From: Rhypophila decipiens
Taxonomy: Eukaryota > Ascomycota > Sordariomycetes > Sordariales > Naviculisporaceae
NCBI GenBank assembly: GCA_033297075.1
Contig: MU858281.1
Location: forward strand, 1 to 52,788
Reading direction: 5' to 3'
Length of the DNA: 52,788 nucleotides
In this document: positions 1 to 11,887 of the stretch, piece after piece
Numbering within the stretch: position 1 is the first letter of the stretch
How the letters are laid out: each line of letters starts with the position of its first letter
Translations under genes and position numbers: made by a program
The notes under the pieces: generated by a model
What the model was told of the DNA's origin: nothing
The model's database searches: none
Seen by the model: only the letters and a program-made list of their open reading frames with translations

Positions 1-3000
1 GCTTAGGTCAATCAGCTTGAGTGGGTCGCGTGCTCATCGTACAGGGTTAGGGTTACAGCACCCAACCCACCTTCTGTGGCAGTCAGTTCGTCACAGTAAG
101 TGTGTATGTAAACAAGAATGACCGACCGCAGGCCCAAGACTTAGGTTGTGAACTTGTGAAAAAAAATAAAAAATAAAAATAAAAAAAGGTCGACGAGTTC
201 GGGCAAGAACGTCGGGACAGAGATCAGTATCGAAAGTTGGACCCATGCCTGAAGTTCTCTCAACAGTCGTGAAACCCACCAGTGTTCGGAAGATATCTAA
301 GATAGATTTCAGCAGTTTACTCGAGTTCTTTATTTACCCTATTGCCAGTTGTTTTTCTTATAAGTGGACTGACAGAACGGCAGATATGAAGAAGCTCATA
401 CATGGTTAGTACGTACCTGTGGCTCTCTTTTTCTTTGCCCTTTTATTTGGCAATTTGTGGCCAAAGTCTTCTTCGCTGACCCTCGCACACACAAGTTGGA
501 TATCATGGGATGAATGGGAGGAAGGCAAGGCAAGCGAGGCAGCCAGGAAGGGACAGAATGTAGTGCTTCGTTTGTTTGCAAGTATCGGTTGGATCCTTTC
601 AGCCTCCTAGGAACCTTTCAGGACGGACTCAAGAGACACAAGCTGAGGTAGTAGAGGCCGTTTGATTGCGAGTCAACTTGGATCCGACTTTTAAGAGCCG
701 TGGGGATAAGACTGCGTAGGATGATTCAGGCAGGTATCCAACAGACCGCCTTCCTGCAAGCCACTACCTACCGTAGGTATCATGTGGCTGGTTTGATTTC
801 ATATCTAGACTCAGCCAGCAAAGGCACACACACACACCCCTCTGGAACATCCAGTTTGTGAGGGTGAGCTACCCGAGACCCATATGGTATTGCATCTGGT
901 TCTGTCTGAGCCAACAAGTGCAACATCAATATCCTCAACTGCCGTGGAACATAACCCGGAAAACAGTCAGGCGGATGTGACAAAGGTGGGTCAATCATAT
1001 TGGAAGCAGGGGAATTTATCTATTTCTCTATGCTAGGGAGGCTCAGCCATGTATAAAAATGACACTCTGCTTTGACAGGGCGGCACCATGAAGACAATCC
1101 CCGAATTTGTATATGGGATTGTCCCGACGTGCCGGAGTAGATGCTGTGTGATCGAGTCGAACTGTTTTAGACATTATTTGTCTAGCACAAAACCTACCAG
1201 ACTGGCCGTGTATCCTCACTGTGCTTCCTGCCTGCTATTCTGAACACCCACTTGATTACCTCCAAAGTTAGGAACCGAGCTGTTGGTGGCGTCAAGGCAA
1301 GCCACCAATGGTAGAATGAAGGGTCCCGGTAACCTGGTAAGGGTGCGGTCACCAACTTGGGAACGGGATATGACCAAAGCCGCTGCAAACCTGCAGCAAG
1401 ACGTCCGAACTGCACATTTGATGTGCAGTCAGTCCCTTTGTTGGCAACATCACAAGACAGAGGGGGCGGAGCTAGGAAGAGAAGTTGAGCCCAATATCGG
1501 ACATGATAGACTCGTTCTCGGTCTGTTGTGTAAATATTGGGAATAGCTCGCACACTGATGATTCTGCATGGGTCAAGCTCGAGATGGTGTGTTTGACGGC
1601 GCCAAAGTCATGATCCTGTGATCCTTGATGGAGTTGGTTGCCCCGTAATACGGCTTTTGCACGGCAAGGCGGTCGTATCCCTCGTAACCAACACATATCC
1701 CATGACAACCAAGTGTGAGTTCTTTGTTATTTCTTTGAGTTTTCTCTCCAGCTGCACATTGTTCATGTGTCAAGAAGGAACGTAGACCACTGATAACCGA
1801 AGCGACAGGACGTCGGGTAGGTGCCTTAAGCCACACTGGATTTCTGAGGAAAGCGCCACCCCAGCCACCTCCGCGATCAGGCACGGTTGCGTGCAGACTG
1901 CTGGGAAGGATTCAATGCCAACTCGGCAATCACGTCAACTGCCCTCGGATAAGCACTGTCTCCAAAACAGTAGTCGAGTAACACCACGTGAGCCGCGCCG
2001 CTTTGCCCAGTGTTCCGAGGGGAAAGAGAAACCTCGTTGGTGTGCCTTGCCAGGAAAGAAACGGCAAGAAGAAAATAGCAGCAAGCAAGTGGCACAGCTG
2101 GCAGTGGGTGCCAAGACCGGCCCCAGTGCTGCAGCGAAGTCTGCCTTTGGGCATGTCATGGTCCGATCGAATGCGGTGAGCCGAAGTGCACGGTGCATGG
2201 TGAAGCCGGGCCTCGGTAATAACTGGGTCTGTTTCCGGAGCTCTCGGAAAGCAGGTCGGTTTTCCAGGTTAAGCGCCCATTTTGGACGCAAGAGGATCAA
2301 TGGTCCAAATTAGGAAATCCAGGAGCTCACTTGCTCTCATCCGAGACCGTTGAAGAAAAGCTGCACAAGTCTCTGCTGCGAGATTGACGGCGATGCAGCA
2401 CGATGCACTTGCTCGGGTGCTTGCTTGTCCACTGTAGAGGTGCAGCTTGAGGCAAACTCTGTTGGTGACACCAATGGGCATGTTTGTCTTTTCGATCCTG
2501 GACTTTTGCAGATGCAATATCGGTCGGAATACAGCACAGTCCATTGTTGACTCCATTGACTGGATCGTGGGGTCTCAAAGCTGCCGCGAACGCGCGTGGA
2601 GGTACAGAATGTTGTGAAACATGTCCCAGCCACTGATGCCATCGACGGCAGGTGTCTCTTTTGTTAGAATGTTTCGTTTTGGGTTCACTGCTGCTGCTGT
2701 GGAATCTGACAAGTATGCGAGACAGACCAATTGCGACAACAACATGACATTCTAGAGTATCTGTTCTTGAAGCTGAAATCGGCCTCATTTCGTATCTTGC
2801 GTATACAAAGTAGCACTCAGGCTCTCACAGTACGCAGTCAGCACGAATCCTCCCGAGTACCACGTCGCTGTGCAAGTCTGTATAACTGTGTGGCAGACAA
2901 TTGAATGAGAGGACATTATCTGACCATCACTGGCCAACAGCGAGAGAGTACAGTATCTGCAACCTGCCCCTTGGCAAATGCTAAACTGTGTGGCGGAAAA

Positions 3001-3600
3001 ACCAAAGTAGGAGGGATCGAGGAGCAGGTGGTTGCTGGTTGGTTCCTGTGGCCCATTGTCGGAAATGCTGCAGCAAGATGTCTGTCAATCAGCAGGTCCA
3101 GGTGGTCGAGGTCGTCTTCTGTGTGCGGCGTTGGTGGTTTCGTGGCTGAGGGGCCGGTCTACAATTGCTGAAAGGTGCAGCGGACAGCGGCGAGTCGGCG
3201 AGAGGGTGGCCTGGAGGGGTCCAAAAAGCAGCCAGTGAGATGGCTTAAGAGACCAACGAATTTAAGTGGTGATGCCATACCGCAAAGGGCAACTTTGTCA
3301 CCCTAAAATGGTTCCTCATTGGGACTAGGGGCTCTAGCACTAGCGATCCTGCCAACCAGGATTCCGAGCAACGAACTAAGACGGGCTGGTACACATTCCA
3401 CGAGGTTACAAACCATATGTGGTATTAAACCGCGTCTTCCCCTCGACTTGCATGCCAGCCACTGACCCCTCTCACACATCTGACTCTTGGTTTTCCTTTT
3501 TGTTACCCATCTTACCCGTCAGCATCAAAAACGTTGTTCTTGAGTTGACCAAATTCGAAGACAAAGAGGATCCATCACCCGGGCTTCACATCGATACCGC
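1..3600. other. Intergenic region, no convincing gene
   Basis: Open frames of 60-150 codons occur on both strands, but none has family similarity I recognise, a plausible spliced continuation or a convincing start context. Positions 43-55 contain about two copies of the TTAGGG hexamer, too few to call a telomere tract. The last few hundred bases become C-rich and pyrimidine-rich and are probably the promoter and leader of the gene at 3822. Confidence 0.5.
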
Positions 3601-3621
3601 CATTGTGGACGAACGACTCCC

Positions 3622-3628
3622 TATAAAG
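3622..3628 (+). promoter_or_regulatory. Possible TATA box of the 3822 gene
   Basis: TATAAAG lies 194 bases before the ATG at 3822 and is followed by a C-rich leader with few G residues, as is common in filamentous fungi. No transcription start can be seen directly. Confidence 0.4.
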
Positions 3629-3821
3629 ACCCCTACCCAACATCTCCAATTGATACCACCAACCCCGGATTTTCGCTGCACCCCGAAATTTGACAGTCAC
3701 AACCGAACCTCGGACCCGGTCGATCACACCTCTGGGCAAAACCCACCTGCCATATTAAACACCTCGAGTCCCTTGCATCAACAAGGGCACTCTCGCCCTT
3801 CTTCATCACCACACAGACACA

Positions 3822-4373
3822 ATGGGTTGTTTCGGACGTATATTCAAATGGCGGAGGAAAGAACAAGAACTTGAAGCGCAAGACCCTTCACAGGCCCCAT
3901 ATGCCACCAGACCAGCGAAGCATGCGCCGAGCGACAGCATCACCTCCGGCGCCAGCGGCTTTACAGACCTTGAAAAGGCCTACATCCCCGACGACAAAGA
4001 GACCGGTCCGGGAAACAACGGCGCCCGGGGCGGTTCAGTGTCCATCCTTCCACCAACAGCAGCAAACTACACACCAAATGTCAACCCCCAATTCTCGGCC
4101 TACGCCGGTGTGGCAGTACGGAACGATCGCCATGGTGACGTCTACTCCCCACGACAACGGGGCGGCGGAGCAGCATCCAATTACTCACACGACAACTGGA
4201 CTGGATCACAGGTCTCGACACAGGTCTCTTCACGACAATCGGATGCGAAACTGAAAGACGAAGGAGGCGTCGAGGATCCAGAGCAAGAAGCGCGGAGGAA
4301 AAAGGCCGAGGAGATACGGCGAAAGTTTGAACAGGAAGAGCAGGAACGATTGGATTTCTTCCAAATGATGTAA
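3822..4373 (+). CDS. Small hydrophilic protein with N-terminal lipidation motif
   Basis: A single-exon frame of 183 residues. It begins MGCFGRIFKWRRK: Gly2 followed by Cys3 and then a basic patch, a pattern typical of N-myristoylated and palmitoylated proteins held at the inner face of a membrane. The middle (about residues 20-140) is polar, rich in Ser, Gly, Pro and Asn, and probably disordered. The last 35 residues form a charged helix rich in Glu, Arg and Lys that ends in DFFQMM. It has no transmembrane segment and no catalytic motif I can see. The start is the first ATG after a long pyrimidine-rich leader with a TATA-like box. I do not recognise the family. Membrane attachment is inferred from the N-terminus only, and function is unknown. 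Confidence 0.75.
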   Translation: MGCFGRIFKWRRKEQELEAQDPSQAPYATRPAKHAPSDSITSGASGFTDLEKAYIPDDKETGPGNNGARGGSVSILPPTAANYTPNVNPQFSAYAGVAVRNDRHGDVYSPRQRGGGAASNYSHDNWTGSQVSTQVSSRQSDAKLKDEGGVEDPEQEARRKKAEEIRRKFEQEEQERLDFFQMM

Positions 4374-6262
4374 TCGATCATGGCCATCTTCTGCAGGACA
4401 TGTCGACAACAACACATCGGCTCTACTACCGGGTGCATGCCACATTTCATTTGTACATATGGGCTGGGCGGGTCATGGATAATGGGCGTTTTGGAATATC
4501 AATGGGCTGGGTTATTCACAAAATTGCTTATATGGGCGTTTGGCTTTTTAGTGGGTTATCTGGTCGCCTCGAGTGCATCATTGCTGCACATTTTTATCTG
4601 CAAGCATCAGGACGGAGTTCGGGTTTGGGGACATTTGGGCGGATTGATGTCAACACGGGCAAAAGTACCGTCTTGTTTTTTTGTCATATTATCAATACCT
4701 CTTCTTGATCGCAGAGACGATCCATATTTTGGCGGTGTTTTCATTTCGAAAATTCAACAGCGACCTGGAATATCTGGCACATTTTCACAGTTCACAACAT
4801 ATGCGCGTTCAGCTGACTTGATGGCATTCCTCAACTTCTTGACACTTGTGCAAAAATGCGCGTTGCTCGCAATAAAGGTTCGCACTAATTTTGTAAAAGG
4901 CATGTGACCATTTCCCATCACACCGTGACATTCTTCTTCCCCGGATTGGAGATGGTGGATTTGAATAAAATTAAATTGCTTGACAGGAAATGTGGAAATT
5001 CTCTTCCTAGACCCTTTTGGTCAGGGCATCCATGTCCCTGGTCCGTCCCAGCCCAGTTAGGCGCATGCCCCGCGACGCCCTCCAGCTCTGTGGGGACCTG
5101 AACTCTGGGGTAGGCCGGATTTGGGAGGGGTAAGCTCCGACGGCGCGCATCGAGGTCAGGAACATGAACAATGACTTCAGCAATGCAGAGTTCATTGTTG
5201 AATTTCAATATGCATGCGTTATACCCCCGTACCGTGCACATTGACGTGCCTGGATTGACCACAAAGATAGAATTCGGATCGTCCCGGAAGGCCGCCCGCC
5301 GAGATGGCCACCCCCGGGCAAGTTTGAGACGTCATCAACTTCAGTCCAGGGGTCTAGCAGCGGTGGTTGGGCCTGGCAGGCGGTCTTGTGCGACTCGTCG
5401 GAGATCGACACAGCCACCTTGGGGTCCGCTGAGAAAGACCGGCGGAAGGTTTTTAATTCGGTATGGCTGTCCCGATGTGAAGAAGTCAATGCTTATGCGA
5501 CGAAAACGTGACCCGACTGGCTCAATGTTTTGGGATAGTGTTTCGAAATGCCGTCGAACTCTGCACTCAATTGGACACCGTCAACACTTGCTTGATGATC
5601 TTCATGATGGCTTCTCACTGCCCTTCTTTTTCGCCTTCTTCGGCAGATGATCGTCGGCGGCCGCTTTGGATCGTCATGCGCGAAAAAGAGTATTGGTGTT
5701 CTTTAGCCCAAATGGGAGTTAATCGTGCGTTGCCGGGTTTAATATGCACGATATGTTGGTGGCCTGGATGGGTTGCCTCTCACTCAACTGATCACAAACT
5801 AAACCCTATTGCTCACCTCGAATACCATTTAAATTACGAGAGGAACAATGATAATTGATTTTTGATATCGAGATCAAGATCAAGATCGAAAAGAACAGGG
5901 GACCTGGACCTTATCACTCCGCATTCTGACGCCGCCGCAAAATGACGCCGTTTGTCCCACCGCAAAGTCACTGGACTGCCCTGCCCCTCGCCGCTGGCTT
6001 GCCCCATCGTTCATTACACAGCCCAGTGTAAACTCCGTAATTACCCCGTAAAACTGATACGGGGCGTCGTTCTGCGGTTTTTAGTGGGGTGGGATCCGGA
6101 CTTTGGTGGAATTTCCAAGCATCTGTTACCGGGTTCCCCGCAAAGTACACAACCCCGGCAAAATGGTAACAAGCCGACATCACATGCGCCTGTGCAGTAC
6201 AGAGCACTGGAATATGGATGAGGAAAGCTCATTCTAGACATCTTCAACTCGCGACCGCTAAG
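4374..6262. other. Intergenic region, no gene identified
   Basis: The first part is probably the 3' untranslated region of the preceding gene. A frame starting at 4380, seven bases after the previous stop, is open for 175 codons, but its composition does not look like a fungal protein. A minus-strand frame at 5205-5489 has codon-like texture but no recognisable domain or splice partners. A short GATCAA-type repeat lies near 5868-5890. Confidence 0.45.
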
Positions 6263-6352
6263 AATACCTTGACTAGCTGGAATAGATGCCTTAATTGGCT
6301 CGAATAAATGCCTTGACTGGCTCGAATCAATGTCTTAACTAGACCGAATAAA
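6263..6352 (-). repeat. 22-bp minisatellite, left arm (about 4 units)
   Basis: Four degenerate 22-bp units run in tandem. On the minus strand the core reads AAGGCATTTATTCGAGC, the same core as the array at 9811-10010 on the plus strand. The two arrays therefore face opposite ways and bracket the FunK1 gene. Confidence 0.8.
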
Positions 6353-7385
6353 GTAAAGACAGCTCAACGTCTGTGCTGGCTGAGGAGCTGGCTCATATAG
6401 CAGTGATCGTATTCGAGCCAAGAACAAGCTCAAACCGTTATCTAGATTTTGAGATGAAGGAAAGAATATTGAGCTTGTTTGTCTCCCTCCGTACACCAAC
6501 CCTTTGCAGATCAATACGCGTACATGTAGGTACGTAAGGTGACTTTCTGTGTAAGGAGGCTTCGAATACTTACTACTGCCGAGATGGACTTCCAAAATTC
6601 TCACGTGGAGAAATTTCTGCAGCATCCAGAACTCTGTTAATTAGATAAGATAATTAGAACTTTTGTCTCGGGGCCTTTAGGTTTGGGTGTTGGTTCTTGT
6701 TTGCTGACCGATAGAAGTAAATCCCGTTTGTTTGTTTTTCCGTTCCGTCGATTTGTGGAGGTTAATGTCTCAGCTGACTCATAGGTGTGTGCAGTGCCAG
6801 CAGGCGTTTTTAGCCCTGAAGTTTGAGACCGCCCTCTTAACCGAAACGCGAACACATCTCATGTAAAAATGGGGTGTGATTTTAGTACACAGAGACTCCG
6901 CCATGTTACTACGTAGCCTTTTGAGGTTCTAAATTGCTGATGACTTTCGTCTTCATCATTTAATAAGAGTCCTTTTTATAGTTATTCAGAATTCTAATAA
7001 TAGGACTTGAGGTGGTATTAGCTTTCTTCTTGCCTTTTACTCAGTATTCTGATATTAGGGTTTATCATATCCCGTTTTTATAGCTATGTGCTTCTTTCAG
7101 TCCCGACCATCTCTCCACCTCAAAATATCACATCTCGTCACGAATCAACGTAAGTTGAGCGCCTTGGCTGCAAATAGTCAATTGTATTACTGTTAGACTG
7201 CGTTAAGGGAAAGAATCTAAGAATCGGCTAGCCAGCGCTTGAGTGGTTGAAGTAGCCAAACCACGTATGCCAAGCCGCTAGTCGGCTTATCGGGTTATCG
7301 GAGCGTGCCGCCATTACCCCACTATTGCAGTGTCAATGCCCCGCCATCTGCAGTGCCGTCACGTGACAGCCGTCAGACATCTGCT
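6353..7385. other. FunK1 upstream region
   Basis: AT-rich compared with the rest of the window, with no credible coding frame. A pyrimidine tract ending in CTTTCAG near 7100 and a donor-like ACGTAAGT near 7149 suggest that a leader exon or 5' untranslated intron could lie here. The final 80 bases before the ATG are GC-richer. Confidence 0.4.
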
Positions 7386-9744
7386 ATGACGGATCAGCCG
7401 CGGTCAAAGATCATAGAGGAAAACCCTATTGGGAGAGGCCTTGATGGCTTCCATACTTCCTTCAATTTGCTTTGCGCTAAAAGGAAGATCTCTGGTACTA
7501 CAGACGCGCTTGGTCAACTTGACCGAGAAGGTATAACAGTCCAGCTTCGTTGTATTGTGCTCCTTCTAACCAGTACGCAGATATCCAAGGCCTTACTATC
7601 GATCTTCTTTTCGATCTTCTCGACACACTGCGAAACATCCCTACCACCCGTCTTCTACCCTCGAAGACAGGTCGCGACACCCTCCGAAACCACCTTCTCA
7701 AACTCTTATCTGCAATCGGCTCCAAAGACTTCGACTTCGACCGCATCAAACCCCTCCTCAATGCAGCCCTCGCTGACCATCAAGACGATCCCCTCATCTG
7801 GGCCCTAGTCTACGATACCGTTACCGAATCGACCCCTCCTCCCCGACCAGTAACCTCTTCTTCCCAACAGACCCCGTGGCTGCGCAATACCAGCAGTTTC
7901 GCTAATTCGTCCGAACACCGCGAATATGTCGATAATGTCCTCAGGCAGGAGTTTGGCCCCATGTATGTCGGGCTCCGGGGCCTTACAAGACGTACTTCGG
8001 CCATGTGCCAGGCCTGGAGGCTGCATCCGAGGCCTTCTTCGAGGACTGTTTGGGAGGCATCGACCCGTTCTTCGACAACGGCTGGATAGGTTGGCCCGAA
8101 GAAGCGAAGCAGGATGATGTACATCATGTGCTGAGCTGGTTTGCGGGCTTCACCGAGAAGCTGGCGGTATTTGCGGAGAGCTACAACTCCTGTCTAATAC
8201 CCAAACGAAGACTGTTGGCGAGGCCTGACAAGCCAATTGCCGGCTCCGTTGGGAAACCGAAGATGGATATCGGCTTTGTGGACGACCCGAGCGCCAGAAA
8301 AGACTCAAGGTGCCGCTGGAGCCAGATCCTCGTGCCCGGCGAGCTGAAGAGCAACCCATCCGCTGATAGATCTTCAGACGCGTGGCTCGATCTCGGCAGG
8401 TACGCTAGGGAAGTACTCGCCGCTCAGGATACCCGGCGCTTCGTCCTGGGCTTCACCCTCTGTGGATCTCTTATGAGGATATGGATGTTTGACCGGCTTG
8501 GGGGTATCGCTTCGGAGCAATTTGACATCAACAAGGATGGGCTGCGGTTCGTTTCTATAATTCTCGGGTTCCTCTGCATGAGCGACGAAGAGCTTGGGTT
8601 CGACCCGACAATTATGGCGGCAAAGGGCCAACGGTTTATCGAGATTGAACGAGAGGGTGTGACTGAGCGGCTCATCCTCGATGGGCTGATGTATCGGTCA
8701 CGCCGCATCGCAGGTCGAGCAACGACCTGTTGGAAAGCACACCGCGAAGAAGACCCGAATGCCCTATTTGTTGTCAAAGATTCATGGCAAGATCAGGAGC
8801 GCGATGAGGAGGGCGAGTTCCTCAGTGACGCAACGGAAAAAGGCGTCGTTCATGTGGCCCGGAATTACCACCACGAGACTGTTCGGATAAGGGGCAGGGT
8901 TGATGATGTCCAAGGCAATGTTCGAAGTGGGTTGGATGTTACAACGGCCACAAACTACCGACGTCGAAGCAGCAGCATCGCTGGGGCGAAGCGGTCAGCT
9001 CATGAGACTGGGGCCCCCTTACCGCCTAGCAAGCGACCCTGTTCCACATCTCCGACCAAAGCGGGCAGCGATGCACTGCCAAATCGAATACACCGGCGCG
9101 TCGTCCTTTCGGACTACGGGATCCCCATCTACAAAGCGAGCTCTCGAGAGGCGCTACTTGCGGCGCTGGCCGACTGCATTGAAGGACACGAGTCGTTGCG
9201 GCAGAAAGCTGGCCTCCTCCACCGAGACATATCAATCGGTAATCTCATGATAAGCAAGGACAGGGGTGGATTCTTGATCGACTTGGATCTCGCGGTCAGG
9301 GAGCAGCGTGTTGGCGCCACGGGGGCAAAGGGAAAGACTGGCACGAGGGCCTTTATGGCCATTGGGGCGCTTCTAGGCGAGCAGCATTCTTTTATGCATG
9401 ATCTGGAGTCATTCTTCTGGGTGCTGTTCTGGATTTGTATCCACTCTGATGGGCCGGGCCAGGGCAAGGTTTTGACCGGGTACGACAAGTGGAACTTTGC
9501 TGATACGTGGACGCTGGCAATGATAAAGAAAGGGACGATAGGTGATGAAAGGGACTTTATTAAGGAAGCGCAAGAGAACTTTACGCTGTGTTACCAACCG
9601 ATGGTGCCCTGGGTTATCAAGTTGCGGAAAGCTGTATTTCCGAACAGCAGAAGGTGGAAAGGGGAGGATAGTGGTTTATACACTCAAATGCGGGAAATCC
9701 TTGAGGAAGCCCGGAAAGAGTTGGCGGAGGGACCTGAGCTTTGA
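7386..9744 (+). CDS. FunK1 fungal-type protein kinase, one-base frameshift
   Basis: Proposed exons are 7386-7530 and 7581-9744. The 50-nt intron has a GTATAA donor, a TTCTAAC branch and a CAG acceptor, and splicing joins the frames exactly. The product belongs to the fungal FunK1 kinase-like family. HRD is at 9220-9228 in LLHRDISIGNLMI. IDLDLAV replaces the usual DFG region, and FMHDLESFFWVLFW, typical of the family's C-lobe, follows. The usual glycine-rich loop is not evident, as is common in this family. Near 7977-7980 the frame ending YVGLRG must shift by one base to continue as PYKTYFGHVPGLEAA. One extra G in the GGGG run would restore a protein of about 769 residues. No intron fits that junction, so this is either a real inactivating deletion or a homopolymer sequencing error. 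Substrate and pathway are unknown for most members. Confidence 0.8.
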
Positions 9745-9810
9745 AGTAGCCGATCTAGACTTGCAAATATAAAGAATTAGATGATCTATAGTATGCATTT
9801 ATTCGATCCC

Positions 9811-10010
9811 GTCAAGACATTTATTCGAGGCAGTCAAGGCATTTATTCGAGCTAGTGAAGGCATTTATGCTAGTCTAGTCAAGGCATTTTTTCCAGTTAG
9901 TTCAAGCATTTATTCTAGCTCAATAAGGGATTTATTCCAGCTAGTCAAGGCATATATTCTCACTGGTCAAGCCATTCGTTCTAGACAGTCAAGGCCTCTA
10001 TTCTAACAAG
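9811..10010 (+). repeat. 22-bp minisatellite, right arm (9 units)
   Basis: Nine tandem units of 21-23 bp carry the core GTCAAGGCATTTATTC followed by a variable AG-rich tail. A partial unit lies just upstream at about 9794. The array starts 66 bases after the FunK1 stop codon and is inverted relative to the array at 6263-6352. Confidence 0.85.
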
Positions 10011-10624
10011 AGTATGTACTGCCTGTATATAAGAAGACTAGTGCGCGTATACGAGAGGACTGGTGCCTGTATATTAGGTGCCTTGTTTTAACTTTTCTTT
10101 TCCAGCCACTTCACAACGTAAGAGCTAGACAGCTCCCCGGCCAGCCGGTGTCGAGCCCAGGCCCGCCAAGACGAAGCTCTCTTGAACTCGCTAAAACAGA
10201 CAGGCCAATTACGTCTCGTATTTCCATGAAATGAAGACCCTAGGCTAGTCCCTCGCTCTCGTGGCTACTACACCGTCTCCTGCTTTAGTTATCAGCTAGT
10301 TCGATGAGATGCTTAGTCATACTTCCTTTTGCAAGGGGAGCTTCATTTCCACTTCCCATGAGGGTTTGACATTGTTAACACAGAATTATGAACGTTTCGT
10401 ATCAGCAGTTAGACCTCATCTGGATAACCCCTCCAATACCTATATATATAAGACCAAACCAAAGTCTCATGCTGGCTCTCTGGTATCATTCCCCACGATC
10501 AGCCAAACCGGCCCACATCCGAGCCCTTTCTCACAGGTGCTCAAGGGGGACTTCAAAACAAGGCAAGCGCCATCAAAGTCAACTGAGTTTCCTCAACACT
10601 CTCGTCCTCTCCTTTCAAAAAAGG
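10011..10624. other. Intergenic region right of the minisatellite
   Basis: No gene seen. A short repeat of the form GTATAnnAGnnnACT-GTGC occurs near 10022-10075. A pyrimidine tract ending in TTTTCCAG followed by CACAACGTAAGAG near 10110 looks like the acceptor and donor arrangement upstream of the FunK1 gene, so this may be a decayed copy of that region. The last part is probably the 3' end of the coiled-coil gene on the other strand. Confidence 0.35.
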
Positions 10625-11887
10625 TTACAAATCCACCAAGAAAAGACTATCCCCATCCCCCCTCACCAACGCAGCAGCCCGCTGCTGGACCCACTCGAGC
10701 TGATTATCCCTTACAAACAGTTCACGATCTTTCTCTTCGAGTGTTTTCCGCAGGGTGGTTACCTCCCCCGACAAAGCCGTAAACTGCGCTTGCATCTGCT
10801 CCCTGCTGGCCTCAGCTGCTCGGACGCGGTCTTCGTAGCGTGATATTTCTGCGCTTTCGAGGATGGCACGTCGGTGTTGGGCCTCTTCTGATTCTTCTTG
10901 GTCTGGCATTGAGGTATCACTATCACTATCGGATTCTTCTTCTTCTATCGGTGCTGGTGTGGCTCGTATGGCGGGGACGAGGAAAGCTGGGGGTTGTCTT
11001 TGTGGATTCGGGCCTTGAGCTGGAGAACCTGGCGGGTTGCGCTGGTATGGCGGGGGAGACTGGAGGGTTGAATTTGGTGTGGGGGTTGTGATGATGCCTG
11101 CGCTGGGAAGATGGACCGAGCTCCTGGCGCCGGTTGTGCTAGCAGGTCGGAATGGGTTTGTTTGCCCTCGAGATGGTCGAAGTTGTGGCTGTGACTGTCG
11201 GACATGAATACGCGGCCCGGGGGACACTGTCCCGCTATGGCCGGTGTTAATGGCCGGCAGCTCGGCAGGTGGTTGAGTATTCGCGAAGATGGCTCCCCAT
11301 GGGCTGCCAGTGCTCGACCTGTTACTGCCAGCACGTTCCGGTGAAGGACCACCATTGCCCTGTGGACTCGCTTGCGTCGCCGCCTCTTGTAAACGACGAG
11401 AAGCATCTTGACGGTACTCTTCATATTGTTGCCTCAAGTCTGTAAGTGCTTGCTTCAGGTTTACATTCTCTCGCCTATACTGTTCTGCTACGCCACTGGA
11501 TGAGCTAAGTTCTTGCCTGAGCTGATCCGTTACCTGCCTGGATCGAGCAAGTTCATCATCGAGTGAAGAGAGGCGCATCGTATATTCGAAGTCTGTCTCC
11601 TGAAGCCGCCTGTCGATTGTCTGACGCTGAAATACCTCGGCATTGAGGTTCCCCTGCGTGGATTGAAGCTGCCTGCGCGTGTTCTGGAGTTCAGTCTGCA
11701 GATTGGCTGATTCCGTCCGACACAAGTGCACCAGCCTGTTCTGCTCCGAGAGCTGGGCCTGGAGCTGAGAGATGGCAGACTGTAAATGAGTAGCCCAGTT
11801 TTGTGCTGTTACTAGCTGTTGCTGTTGTTGGATCGCCTGCTCTTGTTGGGCAGCGGAAGGGTGCTTGTCTTTCTTAAAGAAGCCCAT
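10625..11887 (-). CDS. Coiled-coil protein with proline-rich centre
   Basis: A single-exon frame of 420 residues when started at the ATG at 11887 (MGFFKKDK). An upstream extension in the same frame has no better ATG and looks like leader sequence. Residues about 12-170 form a long Gln/Glu/Leu-rich coiled coil with heptad-like spacing. Residues about 170-320 are rich in Pro, Ser, Gln and Gly and probably disordered. An acidic Ser/Asp/Glu patch follows, and a second coiled coil occupies roughly the last 90 residues. There is no enzyme motif, transmembrane helix or signal peptide. This architecture suits a scaffold or cytoskeleton-associated protein, but I do not recognise an orthologue. It is transcribed away from the ubiquitin-like gene's 3' end. 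Confidence 0.75.
   Translation of the reverse strand: MGFFKKDKHPSAAQQEQAIQQQQQLVTAQNWATHLQSAISQLQAQLSEQNRLVHLCRTESANLQTELQNTRRQLQSTQGNLNAEVFQRQTIDRRLQETDFEYTMRLSSLDDELARSRQVTDQLRQELSSSSGVAEQYRRENVNLKQALTDLRQQYEEYRQDASRRLQEAATQASPQGNGGPSPERAGSNRSSTGSPWGAIFANTQPPAELPAINTGHSGTVSPGPRIHVRQSQPQLRPSRGQTNPFRPASTTGARSSVHLPSAGIITTPTPNSTLQSPPPYQRNPPGSPAQGPNPQRQPPAFLVPAIRATPAPIEEEESDSDSDTSMPDQEESEEAQHRRAILESAEISRYEDRVRAAEASREQMQAQFTALSGEVTTLRKTLEEKDRELFVRDNQLEWVQQRAAALVRGDGDSLFLVDL

Noticed and set aside
43..55. TTAGGG-like motif suggesting a telomere
   Set aside because: Only about two repeats. Such words are common in fungal promoters, and the rest of the flank is not telomeric.
1194..2788. Several overlapping frames of 80-150 codons on both strands
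   Set aside because: They overlap each other, mostly begin at non-ATG codons and show no domain or splice support.
3419..3874. 151-codon plus-strand frame
   Set aside because: It is the leader of the 3822 gene read in another frame: C/P/S-rich composition from pyrimidine-rich untranslated sequence.
4380..4907. 175-codon frame with hydrophobic segments, starting seven bases after a stop codon
   Set aside because: It lies in the expected 3' untranslated region, has unlikely composition and no similarity. Chance is the simpler explanation.
9811..10010. Regularly spaced repeats that could suggest a CRISPR array
   Set aside because: The units are directly tandem and degenerate with no spacers, and the genome is eukaryotic. 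It is a minisatellite.
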